Both the position numbers and the translations under genes were made by a program. The notes beneath the pieces were generated by a model. That model had not been told where the DNA came from, made no database searches, and worked only from the letters and a program-made list of their open reading frames with translations. From Paenibacillus mesophilus (GTDB taxonomy: Bacteria; Bacillota; Bacilli; Paenibacillales; NBRC-103111), in assembly GCF_005938385.1 (NCBI RefSeq), contig NZ_VCRA01000009.1:186001-250000 (forward strand): a stretch of 64,000 nucleotides of DNA. The letters run 5' to 3'. Below, piece after piece: positions 15,262-24,575 of the stretch (within the stretch, counting starts at the first letter, position 1; every line of letters starts with the position of its first letter).

Positions 15262-18200
15262 TTGAACCGCTTGAAAAAGAAAATGTTTATGTTTCTGTGC
15301 TTTTGTCTCGCATGGGCGCTGCCTGCGGGCACTGTCGGCCGGACGGCGCATGCCGATTCCGGGGAGCCGGCCGCGCCTTACAGGAGTATCGTGATCGATT
15401 ACGGCGATGAGGGCTATTCCGAGTCCGGCTCCTGGACCACATCAACCGCGGTCAAAGGTGTAAACGGTTCCAGCACGAGGTATTCGTCGATCGGGGGGTC
15501 TTCGATTACGTGGAATCCGAAGCTGAAGGCCGGTACCGTCAAGGTATCCGTCTATAAGGTCAACTGGCCGGATAAAGCCGACTCGAACGTGAGAGTCGAT
15601 GTCGTACACAGCGGCAAGACCGACAGCTTCTACTTGAATCTTGCATCCGGCCCATATGGATGGATCGAGCTAGGCACTTTCGACTTCTCCGGCACCGGCG
15701 CGGAGTACGTCAGTATGACGCGGACGACGGCAAGCAGCAGCCTGATCTATACGCGGGCGGATGCGGCGAAGTTCGAGGGATATATTTCGCAGCAGGAACC
15801 TTCTCCGGGACCGCTGCGCAGCCGGACGCTGCCGAATCTGCACTATACGGAGAAGGGCGTCATAGCGAACGGGCGGTATAAAGCCGTCTTCTACGAAGCG
15901 GTTTGGGATGGAGGCCGAACGATCGTCCGCGATCTGTTCGTAAGCGACAACGGAAGCTGGATTCCGGTCAATACCGAGGCCGAACGGCTGGAAGAACAAT
16001 GGGTGCTGCTGGACGGCAATTCCGGCAAGCGAAGCAATTATTACGAAACGATGAGCAGCACGTGGGTCACCTTCGACTCGGTATCGTTTCCCGACGCTCA
16101 AACGGCGGTATTGACCGATGCTTCGAGCCCGGACCAGTACGACTTTCAGGTTACGTGGTCGCTGGCCGGGAGCGAGCCCGATGTAGCTTACTCGTTTACC
16201 CCGCATTCGAACGGTCATTACGTGATCGGCTATCAGTCGTTTACCGCGGAAGCGCTTAACCAAGTATCGGAAGTGCTGAATGGGTTCCGTTCTCACGCCA
16301 AAATGGCCGGCACTGTGGAATCGACCGGGCTGTGGGAATTGACCGCTCCGATGAGTCTTGTGGAGAAAAACGGCGGCGGAAACGGCGCGTTGACGTACGG
16401 CCTGTTCGTACCGGCCGATGAGCTGCCGCTCGAATACGAGCCGGCGAGCGGCGCCGCGAATCAGCGTCTCGGCATGAGTCTCGTCAACAATGACGGCGAA
16501 GTGCAGCCGATCGTGTACGCTCCGCAGCTCGGCAACCGTTCACTGATGACGGCGGGAAGCACATACCGGTTCCACATCGGGCTGACTGCGCGCAAAAGCG
16601 GCCTGTACGACGCCTACCGGGACATGATTCGCAGCGAATACGGCTACTCGGCCTACCGTAAGAACGCTCCCGAGGGCTCGCTGACCGATGCGATGTTCAA
16701 TATGATCGATCTGATCAAGACGGAGCCGCCGGGGGACGATTCCGTAGATTATGTGCCATCGGAGAGCGGATGGTGGAACCGGGCCAAAGGCTTTATCGAT
16801 ATCGAGAACGAGGATGCCGTGCGAACGACGACAAGCGGCGTGCTGCTCGGCGCGTATTATTTGACCGGCGACAGCGAGCTGTACGATACGCGGGCGCTGC
16901 CGACGATCCAGTACGGAGTATCGCGAAACGGCGTAGGCTGGTCGCCGAAGCGCAAGCCGGTATACGGCTCAGGGTCGGAGTGGAAAATGGCATCCCTGCC
17001 GTTCGACTTCTCGACCGTTGCGGCGGTATACCAGATGACCGGCAGCGCGGCTCCGGGCATTTACGCGATGGGCGAAGAGGAATACCGCTTCCGCAACCCG
17101 GAGCAGAAAGACAGGGGGCCGGTCATCCAGCCGCTGATGATGTACCGCATGACCGGCGATGCCGCTTATTTGCAAGAAGCGAAGACGGCGGCCGATCTGT
17201 ATATCGCCCAAAATATCGATACACCGGAGACGGTCAATCCGCCACGAACCGAGTTTGTGTACAATTTCGGCAAGCTGTGGGTGGAGCTGCTGGAGCTGTA
17301 TGAGGAAACGAAGGAGCCCGCCTATTTGAACGCCGCCTACAAGGAGGCGAAGCGCTACGCCACGATGTTCGTCGCCCGACCGGTTCCGGAGGGGACGACG
17401 CGGATTCCCGAGCCGGCGCAATATCCATACCGGGAGTCGTTCCATTGGCCGTCTTCCGCCAAATTCGATTATCCGCGCGACCGGCTTCCCGAAGATGAGG
17501 CCGGGGGGATTATGACGGACAGCTGGCTAGTCTCGCCGAACGGACTGACCTACGAGGCGGGGTCCACCTCTTCGGCATACCGGATGAATGCGCAGGAAGC
17601 CGCATTTATGCTCAGGCTGTCGGCGTATACGGGCGACGCGCTGCTCGCGGATATCGCCCACAATGCGGTCATAGGCCGATACGCCAGCTATCCGGGCTAT
17701 TATTACAAAGCGTTCGCGACCGGCCAGCTCGAAGCGGATTTTCCGCTGCTCGGCCCGAGCGAGGCGACTTCGATTTATTACCATCACATTCCGGCGCAGC
17801 TTGGCCAGACGATCGATTATTTGGTCACCGAGCAATCGGTGAAATCGAACGGACAAATATCGTTCCCGTCCGTATTCGAGACCGACTTTCTATGGTTCAA
17901 ATACAAGCTGTACGGCCATAAGCCGGGGACGTTCTACGGCGATTCCGATGTGTGGCTGTGGATGCCCGAGGGCGTCATCGATCCGCACAACGCCCAGCTG
18001 AATTGGATTACGGCGGAAAGCGGCAGCCGGTTCTACATCGGTCTCGTCAACGAGTCGGACGAAGTGCAGCAAACGACCGTCGACCTCAATGCGCAATTGA
18101 TCGGGTTCGACTCGAAGCGGGCCTATCCTGTCGAGCTTATCCGCAACAACGGTAAGCGAGAGCATACCGTCATGCGCGGCGGGAAAATCGATGTCGCCGT

Positions 18201-19725
18201 GCCGGGGAAAGGAATCGCCGCGATCATCGTGAAAGGACTCGACATTCAGGTGCCGCTGCATCGTTCGAAGACCGTAACGGATATGTCCGACGCTTCTTAT
18301 TTCTTCGACAAGCACAGCCCGATCGACGCCGTCAAAGGGATGCTCATCGTCAAACCCGACGAGAGCGGCTACGACGCATATGTGCAGGCGAAAACGGACA
18401 AAGCGGCGACGCTGCACTATTCGTTGGACGGAGGCCGGACGTATACGGCCGTTCCCGATGCGATCTATCCGATGGAGTGGTCGATCCGGGTAAGCGATTT
18501 ATCCAAGACGTTTACGTATTACGTCGAATCGGAAAAGAAACGTACGCGTGAGACAGCGCTTTACCTGCCCGACCGGGCCGCAGCACCGCCGCCGCAGCCG
18601 GAGGAGCCGCCCCGTTCTTCCTTCGTCGTCGATAATACGGAAGCGGAAACGGAAGGCGTCTGGGTGCGGGATACGTCCGCCGACCCTTATTATTACGACA
18701 ATTACGTATATGCAAAAGCAACGACGGGAACGGCATCGAGCCGGATACTTTGGCGACCCGAGCTGCCGGAAAGCGTCACATACAGCGTATATTACAAGCT
18801 GCCCGCCGGTAGCCAAGAGCTGTCGCCGAACGCGGCGTTCACCGTTCATTACGAAGGGGGAACGCAAAGCTTTACCGTCAACCAAAGACTGTCCGACGGC
18901 GGATGGACGTACCTCGGCACGTTCCCGTTCAAGGCGGGCGATACCGGATACGTATCGCTAACGAACCGGGCGAGCGGTTCGCGGGTCGCCGCGGATGCGG
19001 TCATGTGGGTGAACGCGCAGGCGGTGCCGCGATGGGAGTCGGCAGTGCTGAACTCCGACCGGAATGTACTGGAGACGACCGGCTCTGCTGCCTTGAAGGT
19101 GACCGGGTATTACGATACGGGACTGCCCGGCGATTTGACCGGTGCCACGGTGCAATACCATGTCAACAGGCCGGATCTGGCCGAGGTCAGTACGGGCGGC
19201 GTGCTTACGCTGCATCGGCTCGACGGGGCGACGTCGCGGATCGCGGTCAGCGCCACGGTCTCGGTTTACGGAGCGACTCTCGAGACACCGCCACTATGGA
19301 TCGATGTCCGCGAATTGTCCGCAATCGTCGATACTTCCGATAGCGAAGCTTACAGCGAGCAGGGCAAATGGGTTCAAAGCGGTCTGAGCGGCTACGATAA
19401 AACGGTCAAGTCCCGCTACACGACGGAGCAGGGCGCTTGGGCGGAATGGAAAGCTAATGTACCGGCCGGACTTTACTCCGTTTCTTTCTACAAAATCGTG
19501 AGCAATCCGGGAGCCGATCCATCTGTGAAGGTGGACATCAAGCATCAGTCCGTCACCGAGGCGACGTATATCGACGCTTCGTCGGGGACGTCGGGCTGGG
19601 TTAATCTGGGGACGTTCCGTTTCGACGGGGACGGAAGCGAGTACGTCAGAGCAACGAGAACCGCAGCGGACCCGACGATTTATACAAGAGCGGATGCGGT
19701 CCGGTTCGAGCGGCGTTCCGAATAA
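15262..19725 (+). CDS. Large secreted protein with three golvesin-like domains and an alpha/alpha-toroid region
   Basis: 1487 residues. A signal peptide (LKKKMFMFLCFCLAWALPAG, cleavage near AHA) is followed by a golvesin/xanthan-lyase-type beta-sandwich (about 43-172), a beta-rich middle, a helical repeat region resembling six-hairpin glycosidases or polysaccharide lyases (about 470-875), and two more golvesin-like sandwiches (about 1118-1247 and 1355-1487). The first and last sandwich share the pattern Y-S-E-x-G-x-W and end in YTRADA-x-x-F-E. Golvesin-like modules occur in carbohydrate-active proteins. An extracellular polysaccharide-degrading enzyme is the likely role; no catalytic residues can be assigned. 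TTG 15262 follows GAGGAGGTGGG by seven bases. A binding lipoprotein lies 49 bp downstream and an AraC gene is divergent. Confidence 0.8.
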   Translation: MNRLKKKMFMFLCFCLAWALPAGTVGRTAHADSGEPAAPYRSIVIDYGDEGYSESGSWTTSTAVKGVNGSSTRYSSIGGSSITWNPKLKAGTVKVSVYKVNWPDKADSNVRVDVVHSGKTDSFYLNLASGPYGWIELGTFDFSGTGAEYVSMTRTTASSSLIYTRADAAKFEGYISQQEPSPGPLRSRTLPNLHYTEKGVIANGRYKAVFYEAVWDGGRTIVRDLFVSDNGSWIPVNTEAERLEEQWVLLDGNSGKRSNYYETMSSTWVTFDSVSFPDAQTAVLTDASSPDQYDFQVTWSLAGSEPDVAYSFTPHSNGHYVIGYQSFTAEALNQVSEVLNGFRSHAKMAGTVESTGLWELTAPMSLVEKNGGGNGALTYGLFVPADELPLEYEPASGAANQRLGMSLVNNDGEVQPIVYAPQLGNRSLMTAGSTYRFHIGLTARKSGLYDAYRDMIRSEYGYSAYRKNAPEGSLTDAMFNMIDLIKTEPPGDDSVDYVPSESGWWNRAKGFIDIENEDAVRTTTSGVLLGAYYLTGDSELYDTRALPTIQYGVSRNGVGWSPKRKPVYGSGSEWKMASLPFDFSTVAAVYQMTGSAAPGIYAMGEEEYRFRNPEQKDRGPVIQPLMMYRMTGDAAYLQEAKTAADLYIAQNIDTPETVNPPRTEFVYNFGKLWVELLELYEETKEPAYLNAAYKEAKRYATMFVARPVPEGTTRIPEPAQYPYRESFHWPSSAKFDYPRDRLPEDEAGGIMTDSWLVSPNGLTYEAGSTSSAYRMNAQEAAFMLRLSAYTGDALLADIAHNAVIGRYASYPGYYYKAFATGQLEADFPLLGPSEATSIYYHHIPAQLGQTIDYLVTEQSVKSNGQISFPSVFETDFLWFKYKLYGHKPGTFYGDSDVWLWMPEGVIDPHNAQLNWITAESGSRFYIGLVNESDEVQQTTVDLNAQLIGFDSKRAYPVELIRNNGKREHTVMRGGKIDVAVPGKGIAAIIVKGLDIQVPLHRSKTVTDMSDASYFFDKHSPIDAVKGMLIVKPDESGYDAYVQAKTDKAATLHYSLDGGRTYTAVPDAIYPMEWSIRVSDLSKTFTYYVESEKKRTRETALYLPDRAAAPPPQPEEPPRSSFVVDNTEAETEGVWVRDTSADPYYYDNYVYAKATTGTASSRILWRPELPESVTYSVYYKLPAGSQELSPNAAFTVHYEGGTQSFTVNQRLSDGGWTYLGTFPFKAGDTGYVSLTNRASGSRVAADAVMWVNAQAVPRWESAVLNSDRNVLETTGSAALKVTGYYDTGLPGDLTGATVQYHVNRPDLAEVSTGGVLTLHRLDGATSRIAVSATVSVYGATLETPPLWIDVRELSAIVDTSDSEAYSEQGKWVQSGLSGYDKTVKSRYTTEQGAWAEWKANVPAGLYSVSFYKIVSNPGADPSVKVDIKHQSVTEATYIDASSGTSGWVNLGTFRFDGDGSEYVRATRTAADPTIYTRADAVRFERRSE

Positions 19726-19774
19726 TGGCGATTTGCCGCGCAACACACCATCTACGATCAGGGGGAGAAAAAGA

Positions 19775-21109
19775 ATGAATATGCTCAAACATCGCAAGGC
19801 GACGGCATTGACGGCTTTGCTGCTGTCGATCGGTCTGCTCGGGGGCTGTACTTCGGGAGGAAAGGCCGGGGATGGAAAGGGGGCGGCCAAGGACGCCGCT
19901 CCGAAGGAAGCGGGCATCCAGCTCGACCTGCAGACACCGGTGAAGCTGCTGTTCTACGACGAGACGAATATGTCCGAGGAGGTGTTTAACGAACGGTTCG
20001 TCCAGCCGGTCAAGAAGCAGTTTCCGAACGTCAGCTTCGAAGTAGTCAAGCCGGGCAAGGGCACTTATGTGAGCGAGCTGGCCGCGAGCGGCATTGCCCC
20101 GGATCTGTTCATGACGACGGCATGGAGCTTCCCGCTGGAAATCAATACGAAGCTGATCGCCAATCTGGACGAATGGATCGTCAAAGACAAGCTCGATCTG
20201 AACGGCTATCAGCCGGCGATCGTCGACACGATCAGAAGCTTCAGTCCGAACGGCGGAATGTTCGCGCTGCCGTACTCGAATTACGCTTCCGCCCTGTATT
20301 ACAACAAAGATATATTCGACAAATTCGGCATTCCGTATCCGAAGGACGGCATGACCTACGAGGAAGCGATCGCGCTCGGCAAACAGGTGACGCGGATGGA
20401 CGGCGGGGTCCAATATTCCGGGTTTTTCCCCGGCAACTACAGCTTCACGTACGCGCTGTTCAAGAAAGGATTCGTCGATGTTCCGAACAAGAAGGTCAGC
20501 TTCAACAATCCGGAGATGAAGCAGACGTTCGAGCTGCTGAAGTCCGGCTTCAGCACGCAAGGAATGGAGTATATGGATTATACGGCCGCTCTGAACAAAT
20601 TTTACAAGGATAAGACGCTCGCGATGATGCCTTACCATTTCGACTCGGGCCGTCTCGAGGCCGAGACGAAGGCGGGCAACGTGTTCAATTGGGAGCTGGC
20701 GCAGGCTCCGCTCCATCAAGGCTACAACCGCAACGGCGTGCCGACCATGCTCGCGATGTCGTCGCAGACGAAGCATGCCGCGCTCGTATACAAAATCATC
20801 GCCCATCTGTCCGCTTCGGTGGAATACCAGACGTTTTTGTCGGAGAGAGGCGTGCTCCCGGTCATCAAAAACGACGAGGTCGTCAAAAAGTTCGCGAGCA
20901 AGCTGGGCTCTTTGCAAGGGAAGCGTCTCGACTGGATGGCGAAAATGAAGCCGCAATTGTTGTACGGTCCATCGGAGTACGATCGGGTGCCGGACAAATA
21001 CATTACCCAGGCGCTGAAGGACGTCATCACGGGCGCTTCCGATATCAACACCGCGCTGAACAAGGCCGAAGAGCAGTCGAACAAAGACTTGCAGGCACAG
21101 ATCAAATAA
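19775..21109 (+). CDS. Extracellular solute-binding lipoprotein (sugar ABC type), orphan
   Basis: About 444 residues of the family 1 solute-binding proteins. A lipoprotein signal (MNMLKHRK, hydrophobic core, lipobox LLGGC) anchors it outside the membrane. The mature part shows the family landmarks: VKLLFYDETN strand, AASGIAPDLFM, FALPYSNYASALYYNKDIFDK and GIPYPKDGMTYEE. ATG 19775 is chosen for its GGGGGAGAAA site and lipobox; the frame runs on upstream without either. It follows the secreted golvesin-domain protein by 49 bp, suggesting it captures oligosaccharides released by that protein. No permease or ATPase gene accompanies it, so it must share transporters encoded elsewhere or act as a sensor. 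Confidence 0.88.
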   Translation: MNMLKHRKATALTALLLSIGLLGGCTSGGKAGDGKGAAKDAAPKEAGIQLDLQTPVKLLFYDETNMSEEVFNERFVQPVKKQFPNVSFEVVKPGKGTYVSELAASGIAPDLFMTTAWSFPLEINTKLIANLDEWIVKDKLDLNGYQPAIVDTIRSFSPNGGMFALPYSNYASALYYNKDIFDKFGIPYPKDGMTYEEAIALGKQVTRMDGGVQYSGFFPGNYSFTYALFKKGFVDVPNKKVSFNNPEMKQTFELLKSGFSTQGMEYMDYTAALNKFYKDKTLAMMPYHFDSGRLEAETKAGNVFNWELAQAPLHQGYNRNGVPTMLAMSSQTKHAALVYKIIAHLSASVEYQTFLSERGVLPVIKNDEVVKKFASKLGSLQGKRLDWMAKMKPQLLYGPSEYDRVPDKYITQALKDVITGASDINTALNKAEEQSNKDLQAQIK

Positions 21110-21120
21110 TCGTTCAAAAC

Positions 21121-21160
21121 AAAAAACCTCCGAAGCCGATACGGTTTTGGAGGTTTTTTG
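21121..21160 (+). terminator. Terminator after the binding lipoprotein
   Basis: AAAACCTCC and GGAGGTTTT frame an inner stem with wobble pairs (GAAGCCG / CGGTTTT) and a run of T residues ends it. A-rich sequence on the other arm could also stop antisense transcripts. Confidence 0.8.
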
Positions 21161-21170
21161 TAGTTCGCTC

Positions 21171-21358
21171 GATAGCGGAACTTGGGTACGTTAAGTTGGA
21201 GATTTAGCTGGACTTCTGAGTTTTAACGGAACTACAGTACGCTAAAGCATTCATTCTTTGCTTCGTTGGCGGCAAAAAGGGCGGATAACGGATTACAGTT
21301 CCGTAATTTTGGCAGCAAACTTGTTTTAGCTGTCGATAACGGAAAATTGTTCCGTTAT
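21171..21358. repeat. 188-bp dyad element, copy 2
   Basis: This has the same length and order as the element at 13962-14149: units near 21171, 21224, 21284 and 21335, with shared words GATAGCGGAACT, CAGTACGCTAA, GGATAACGGATTACAGTTCC and a common exit TTTTTAACGATTCA. It is more diverged in unit 1 (GGAACTTGGGTACG). It again lies between convergent genes, a binding lipoprotein and an MFS transporter. Confidence 0.8.
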
Positions 21359-21381
21359 TTTTTAACGATTCAAATCAATCG

Positions 21382-22587
21382 TTACTCCGACGCCGCGGCC
21401 GGTTTGCGGATTAGCGTGCGGTTGACCCAAATCGCGTTGGCGAACAGCATGACCGTGGCGATCAGGAAAATACCGCGGATCGACAGCACGCCCGACAAGA
21501 CGCCGCCCACCGTAGGGCCGATCATGTTGCCGAGACTGAGGAAGCTGCTGTTGAAGCTGTAGGAGCGGCTTTCCATCCCGTCAGGCGTATGTTTGCGGAT
21601 CACCGCGTTGACTGAGGGAAGCAGCCCTCCCATGAACATGCCGAGCATGAACCGTGCCGCGAACAGTTGCCAGACGTTTTGCACGAGCGCTTGCGGGATG
21701 AACATGATCGCCGCCCCGACGAGCGAGAAGGCGAGCACGCGCTCCTGGCCGATCTTGTCCCCGAGCCGCCCGAGCAGCGGGGAAGCGATCATATTGGAAA
21801 ATCCGGTGATCGAGCCGACGAGACCGGCGTAGAACGCCAGCATGTTCCCTTCACCATGCAAATGCTGCACGAACAACGGAATGAGCGGCATCGAGCTCAG
21901 CATCGAGAACTGGATCAGGAACGTTACCGCGAACAGCGCGGACAGCTGTGGTATTTTGCCCAATTCCTTCAAGCCGGCCACGATCGAGACGTTCGGCAGC
22001 TTGGCCGCCTTCCGGGCGTCGAACTTTTCTTTGACGACGAACATCGCAAGCATGGATGCAAGGAACAACAACGCCCCGGTTATGTAAAAAATCGGCCGGA
22101 ACCCGACCCATTCCGCCAGAAGTCCTCCGATAAACGGTCCGAGTATGCTGCCGGCCGTACCGCCCGATTGAAGCGTGCCCATCGAGAAGCCCATCTTCTC
22201 GCGCGGCGTAGTGGCGGACAGCAGAGCGACGGCAGCCGGGATGAAGCCAGAAATGGTGCCGTTCAGCATACGCAGCAGAAGCAGATGCCATACGTCGCCG
22301 GCAAAGCCCATCAGCGTCATGACGATCGCCATCCCGAAGCCGGAGCGGAGCAGCATCATTTTCCGGCCGTACCGGTCGGCAAGCTTTCCCCATAACGGCT
22401 GAAACAAAAAAGACGTGACGAAATTGCCGGCGAAAATAACGCCGGACCAGAAGGCGACCTCGCCCGGATCCGTTATTCCGAGATCCTGAATATAAAGAGG
22501 CAGGAACGGAATGATCATCGTCATCCCGGCCATAACCAAAAAGTTGCCGAACCAAAGCACGATCAAATTAAGCTTCCAATTGCCCAA
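21382..22587 (-). CDS. MFS drug/metabolite exporter
   Basis: 401 residues and twelve predicted membrane helices, a typical DHA1-family length. The motif A loop after helix 2 reads GKLADRYGRKMML and its counterpart in the second half reads GRLGDKIGQERVL. The proline/glycine-rich motif C in helix 5 appears as GTAGSILGPFIGGLLAE. The sequence resembles MdtG/YttB-like multidrug efflux proteins of Firmicutes. Substrates cannot be read from the sequence. The ATG start has GGAG about eight bases upstream (tcgaGGAGtgat), and an extended -10 promoter lies 50 bp ahead. No regulator is adjacent; the PAS kinase gene is divergent and may or may not be connected. Confidence 0.88.
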   Translation of the reverse strand: MGNWKLNLIVLWFGNFLVMAGMTMIIPFLPLYIQDLGITDPGEVAFWSGVIFAGNFVTSFLFQPLWGKLADRYGRKMMLLRSGFGMAIVMTLMGFAGDVWHLLLLRMLNGTISGFIPAAVALLSATTPREKMGFSMGTLQSGGTAGSILGPFIGGLLAEWVGFRPIFYITGALLFLASMLAMFVVKEKFDARKAAKLPNVSIVAGLKELGKIPQLSALFAVTFLIQFSMLSSMPLIPLFVQHLHGEGNMLAFYAGLVGSITGFSNMIASPLLGRLGDKIGQERVLAFSLVGAAIMFIPQALVQNVWQLFAARFMLGMFMGGLLPSVNAVIRKHTPDGMESRSYSFNSSFLSLGNMIGPTVGGVLSGVLSIRGIFLIATVMLFANAIWVNRTLIRKPAAASE

Positions 22588-22640
22588 GCCGTATCACTCC
22601 TCGACGTTATCCGAATGCTACCCGAACTCGCATATCGTCC

Positions 22641-22669
22641 ATTATAGCATGTCTAACTTCGCGGCACAT
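22641..22669 (-). promoter_or_regulatory. Extended -10 promoter for the MFS gene
   Basis: On the minus strand TGCTATAAT (TATAAT at 22646-22641) gives a consensus extended -10 box. The -35 region (TGTGCC) is poor, as is common for extended -10 promoters. Confidence 0.55.
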
Positions 22670-22700
22670 GAAAGTCGATCCGGCGATCCCTATGAATGTG

Positions 22701-22729
22701 TTGCGAAATTAGTTATAAAGTCCTATGAT
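22701..22729 (+). promoter_or_regulatory. Sigma-A promoter of the PAS kinase
   Basis: TTGCGA (22701-22706), a 17-bp spacer and TATGAT (22724-22729). A start of transcription near 22736 would exclude the upstream ATG at 22725 as start codon. Confidence 0.6.
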
Positions 22730-22775
22730 AATGGAGGAAATGCGCGAAAGACATAGGGTCGGAGAGGAGTGGCCG

Positions 22776-24566
22776 ATGGCGAGGAAAAGGAATCCGGACA
22801 AAGAAAACATCGCGCTTTTTGACAGCGCATTCAGACATGCTCCTATCGGAATGGCATTGGTCGATATTGGCGGCCGTTTTCTAAAAATAAACGATGCATT
22901 GAGCCGAATCGTCGGGTTCGGCGAAGAAGAGCTGCTGAATCGGACATTTCTCGATATTACCCACCCGGACGACATCTATACCGATGTCGTGTATGCGGAC
23001 CAGCTTCTCTCCGGAAAGCTGGAAACGTACCGGCTGGAAAAGAGGTATGTCCATAAGGAAGGCCATTTCGTCCACACCCTGTTGAATGCGTCGATCATGC
23101 GGGACGAACGGGGTAACCCGCTGTACTTTATATCGCATATTCAGGAGAAGCCCGGATGCGGCCTGACGGAGGGCGAGCTTCACGACGAGGAGATGTACCG
23201 GCTCATAGCGGAGAAGTCGCAGGATATAATCGCTTATTGCTCGGCCGATCTTCGCATCCGATACGTTTCTCCGGCGGTCAAGCGGCTGCTCGGCTATGAG
23301 GCGGAGGAAGTAATCGGGCTGAAATGTATTCATCTGCAGCACCCCGACGATCTGCAGGAGGCCAAAAAAATAATCGGGGACATCGACACATTAACGTGCC
23401 GCTTCCGGCATAAGGACAATCACTACGTATGGTTCGAGTGCACGTATCGGATCATTCGCGATTCAAGCGGGAAGATCGAGAATATTTTGTCATTCAGCCG
23501 CGACATCACGGAGCGGAGGCAGGCGGAGGAGAAGCTTGCCTTGCAAGAGGAGCAGTACCGGCAGCTCGTCGAGCATTCCCCCGATGCGGTGCTGATCGCC
23601 AATATGGAGAAGGGCTTGTATATGAACGAATCGGGGGTACGGCTGCTCGGCGGCTCCTCCGAGGAAGACAAACGGACGATTCTGGAAAACCCGCTCCGGT
23701 TCATTCCCGTCCAATACGGGGAAATCGGACGTCTTCGAAACGGACTTGCCGCCGAAGGGAAAACGGCCGAATTTTTCGAGCTGGAGCTCGTCAGGCTGGA
23801 CGGACAAATCATCGAAGCGGAAGCCCGCTCGGTGCCTACGGTGTTCCAGAACGAGCCGGCCGTCTACACGATTATCCGCGACATTTCCGAAAGGAAGCGA
23901 ACGCTGGAGCTGCTGAACAATTCCGAGAAGCTGTCGGTCGCGGGGCAGCTGGCCGCCGGAATCGCCCACGAAATCCGCAACCCGCTTACGGCGATCCGGG
24001 GTTTTCATCAATTGATGCAGAAGAACGGGCCGAAGAAGGAATATTTCGACATTTTGTCGTCGGAGTTAAGCCGGATCGAATTGATCTTGACCGAGCTGCT
24101 CGTCCTGGCCAAGCCCCAGCAGGCCAAATTCGCAAACGGCGACATCGTGGCGATCATCTATCAGGTGATGGCGCTGCTGGAAACCCAGGCTATCATGAAC
24201 AACGTGCGTTTGTTGATCCGCTGTACGGAGCGCTCCCTGTTCATGATGTGCGACGAGAACCAGATCAAGCAGGTATTCATCAATATTATCAAAAACGCCA
24301 TCGAGGCGATGCCGGACGGAGGGGACGTCATTATCGAAATCAAGCGCGCGGCGGAACGGCTGCTCGTACGGGTGTCCGACCGGGGAGGAGGCATTCCGCA
24401 GCATCTGCTCCCCCGGATCGGCCAGCCGTTCTATACGACGAAGGAAGAGGGGACCGGCCTCGGATTGATGATTACGAACAATATTATCGAGAATCACAAA
24501 GGCACGATGAAGATCGAAAGCCGGATCGGCGCGGGTACGACTTTTACGATCGAGCTGCCGATTTAA
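22776..24566 (+). CDS. Soluble multi-PAS sensor histidine kinase (sporulation-kinase type)
   Basis: About 596 residues with no membrane helix. Three PAS domains lie at roughly 15-125, 140-260 and 270-375, each ending in a PAC-like strand (IQEKPG, FSRDITERR, IIRDISERK). The HisKA domain has phospho-His398 in GIAHEIRNPLTAIRGF, followed by HATPase boxes N (INIIKNAIEAMP), G1 (DRGGGIP) and G2 (GTGLGL). The architecture matches KinA/KinE-like kinases that feed the Spo0F-Spo0A phosphorelay; no cognate regulator is adjacent, in keeping with such orphan kinases. ATG 22776 was chosen because GGAGAGGAG lies six bases upstream and the promoter ends after earlier ATGs. It converges closely (9 bp) on the GH26-like gene. 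Confidence 0.9.
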   Translation: MARKRNPDKENIALFDSAFRHAPIGMALVDIGGRFLKINDALSRIVGFGEEELLNRTFLDITHPDDIYTDVVYADQLLSGKLETYRLEKRYVHKEGHFVHTLLNASIMRDERGNPLYFISHIQEKPGCGLTEGELHDEEMYRLIAEKSQDIIAYCSADLRIRYVSPAVKRLLGYEAEEVIGLKCIHLQHPDDLQEAKKIIGDIDTLTCRFRHKDNHYVWFECTYRIIRDSSGKIENILSFSRDITERRQAEEKLALQEEQYRQLVEHSPDAVLIANMEKGLYMNESGVRLLGGSSEEDKRTILENPLRFIPVQYGEIGRLRNGLAAEGKTAEFFELELVRLDGQIIEAEARSVPTVFQNEPAVYTIIRDISERKRTLELLNNSEKLSVAGQLAAGIAHEIRNPLTAIRGFHQLMQKNGPKKEYFDILSSELSRIELILTELLVLAKPQQAKFANGDIVAIIYQVMALLETQAIMNNVRLLIRCTERSLFMMCDENQIKQVFINIIKNAIEAMPDGGDVIIEIKRAAERLLVRVSDRGGGIPQHLLPRIGQPFYTTKEEGTGLGLMITNNIIENHKGTMKIESRIGAGTTFTIELPI

Positions 24567-24575
24567 ACCGGCCGG

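Noticed and set aside
19646-20956. Minus-strand 436-codon frame opposite the binding lipoprotein
   Set aside because: Shadow of the lipoprotein gene, which has a lipobox, ribosome site and family motifs.
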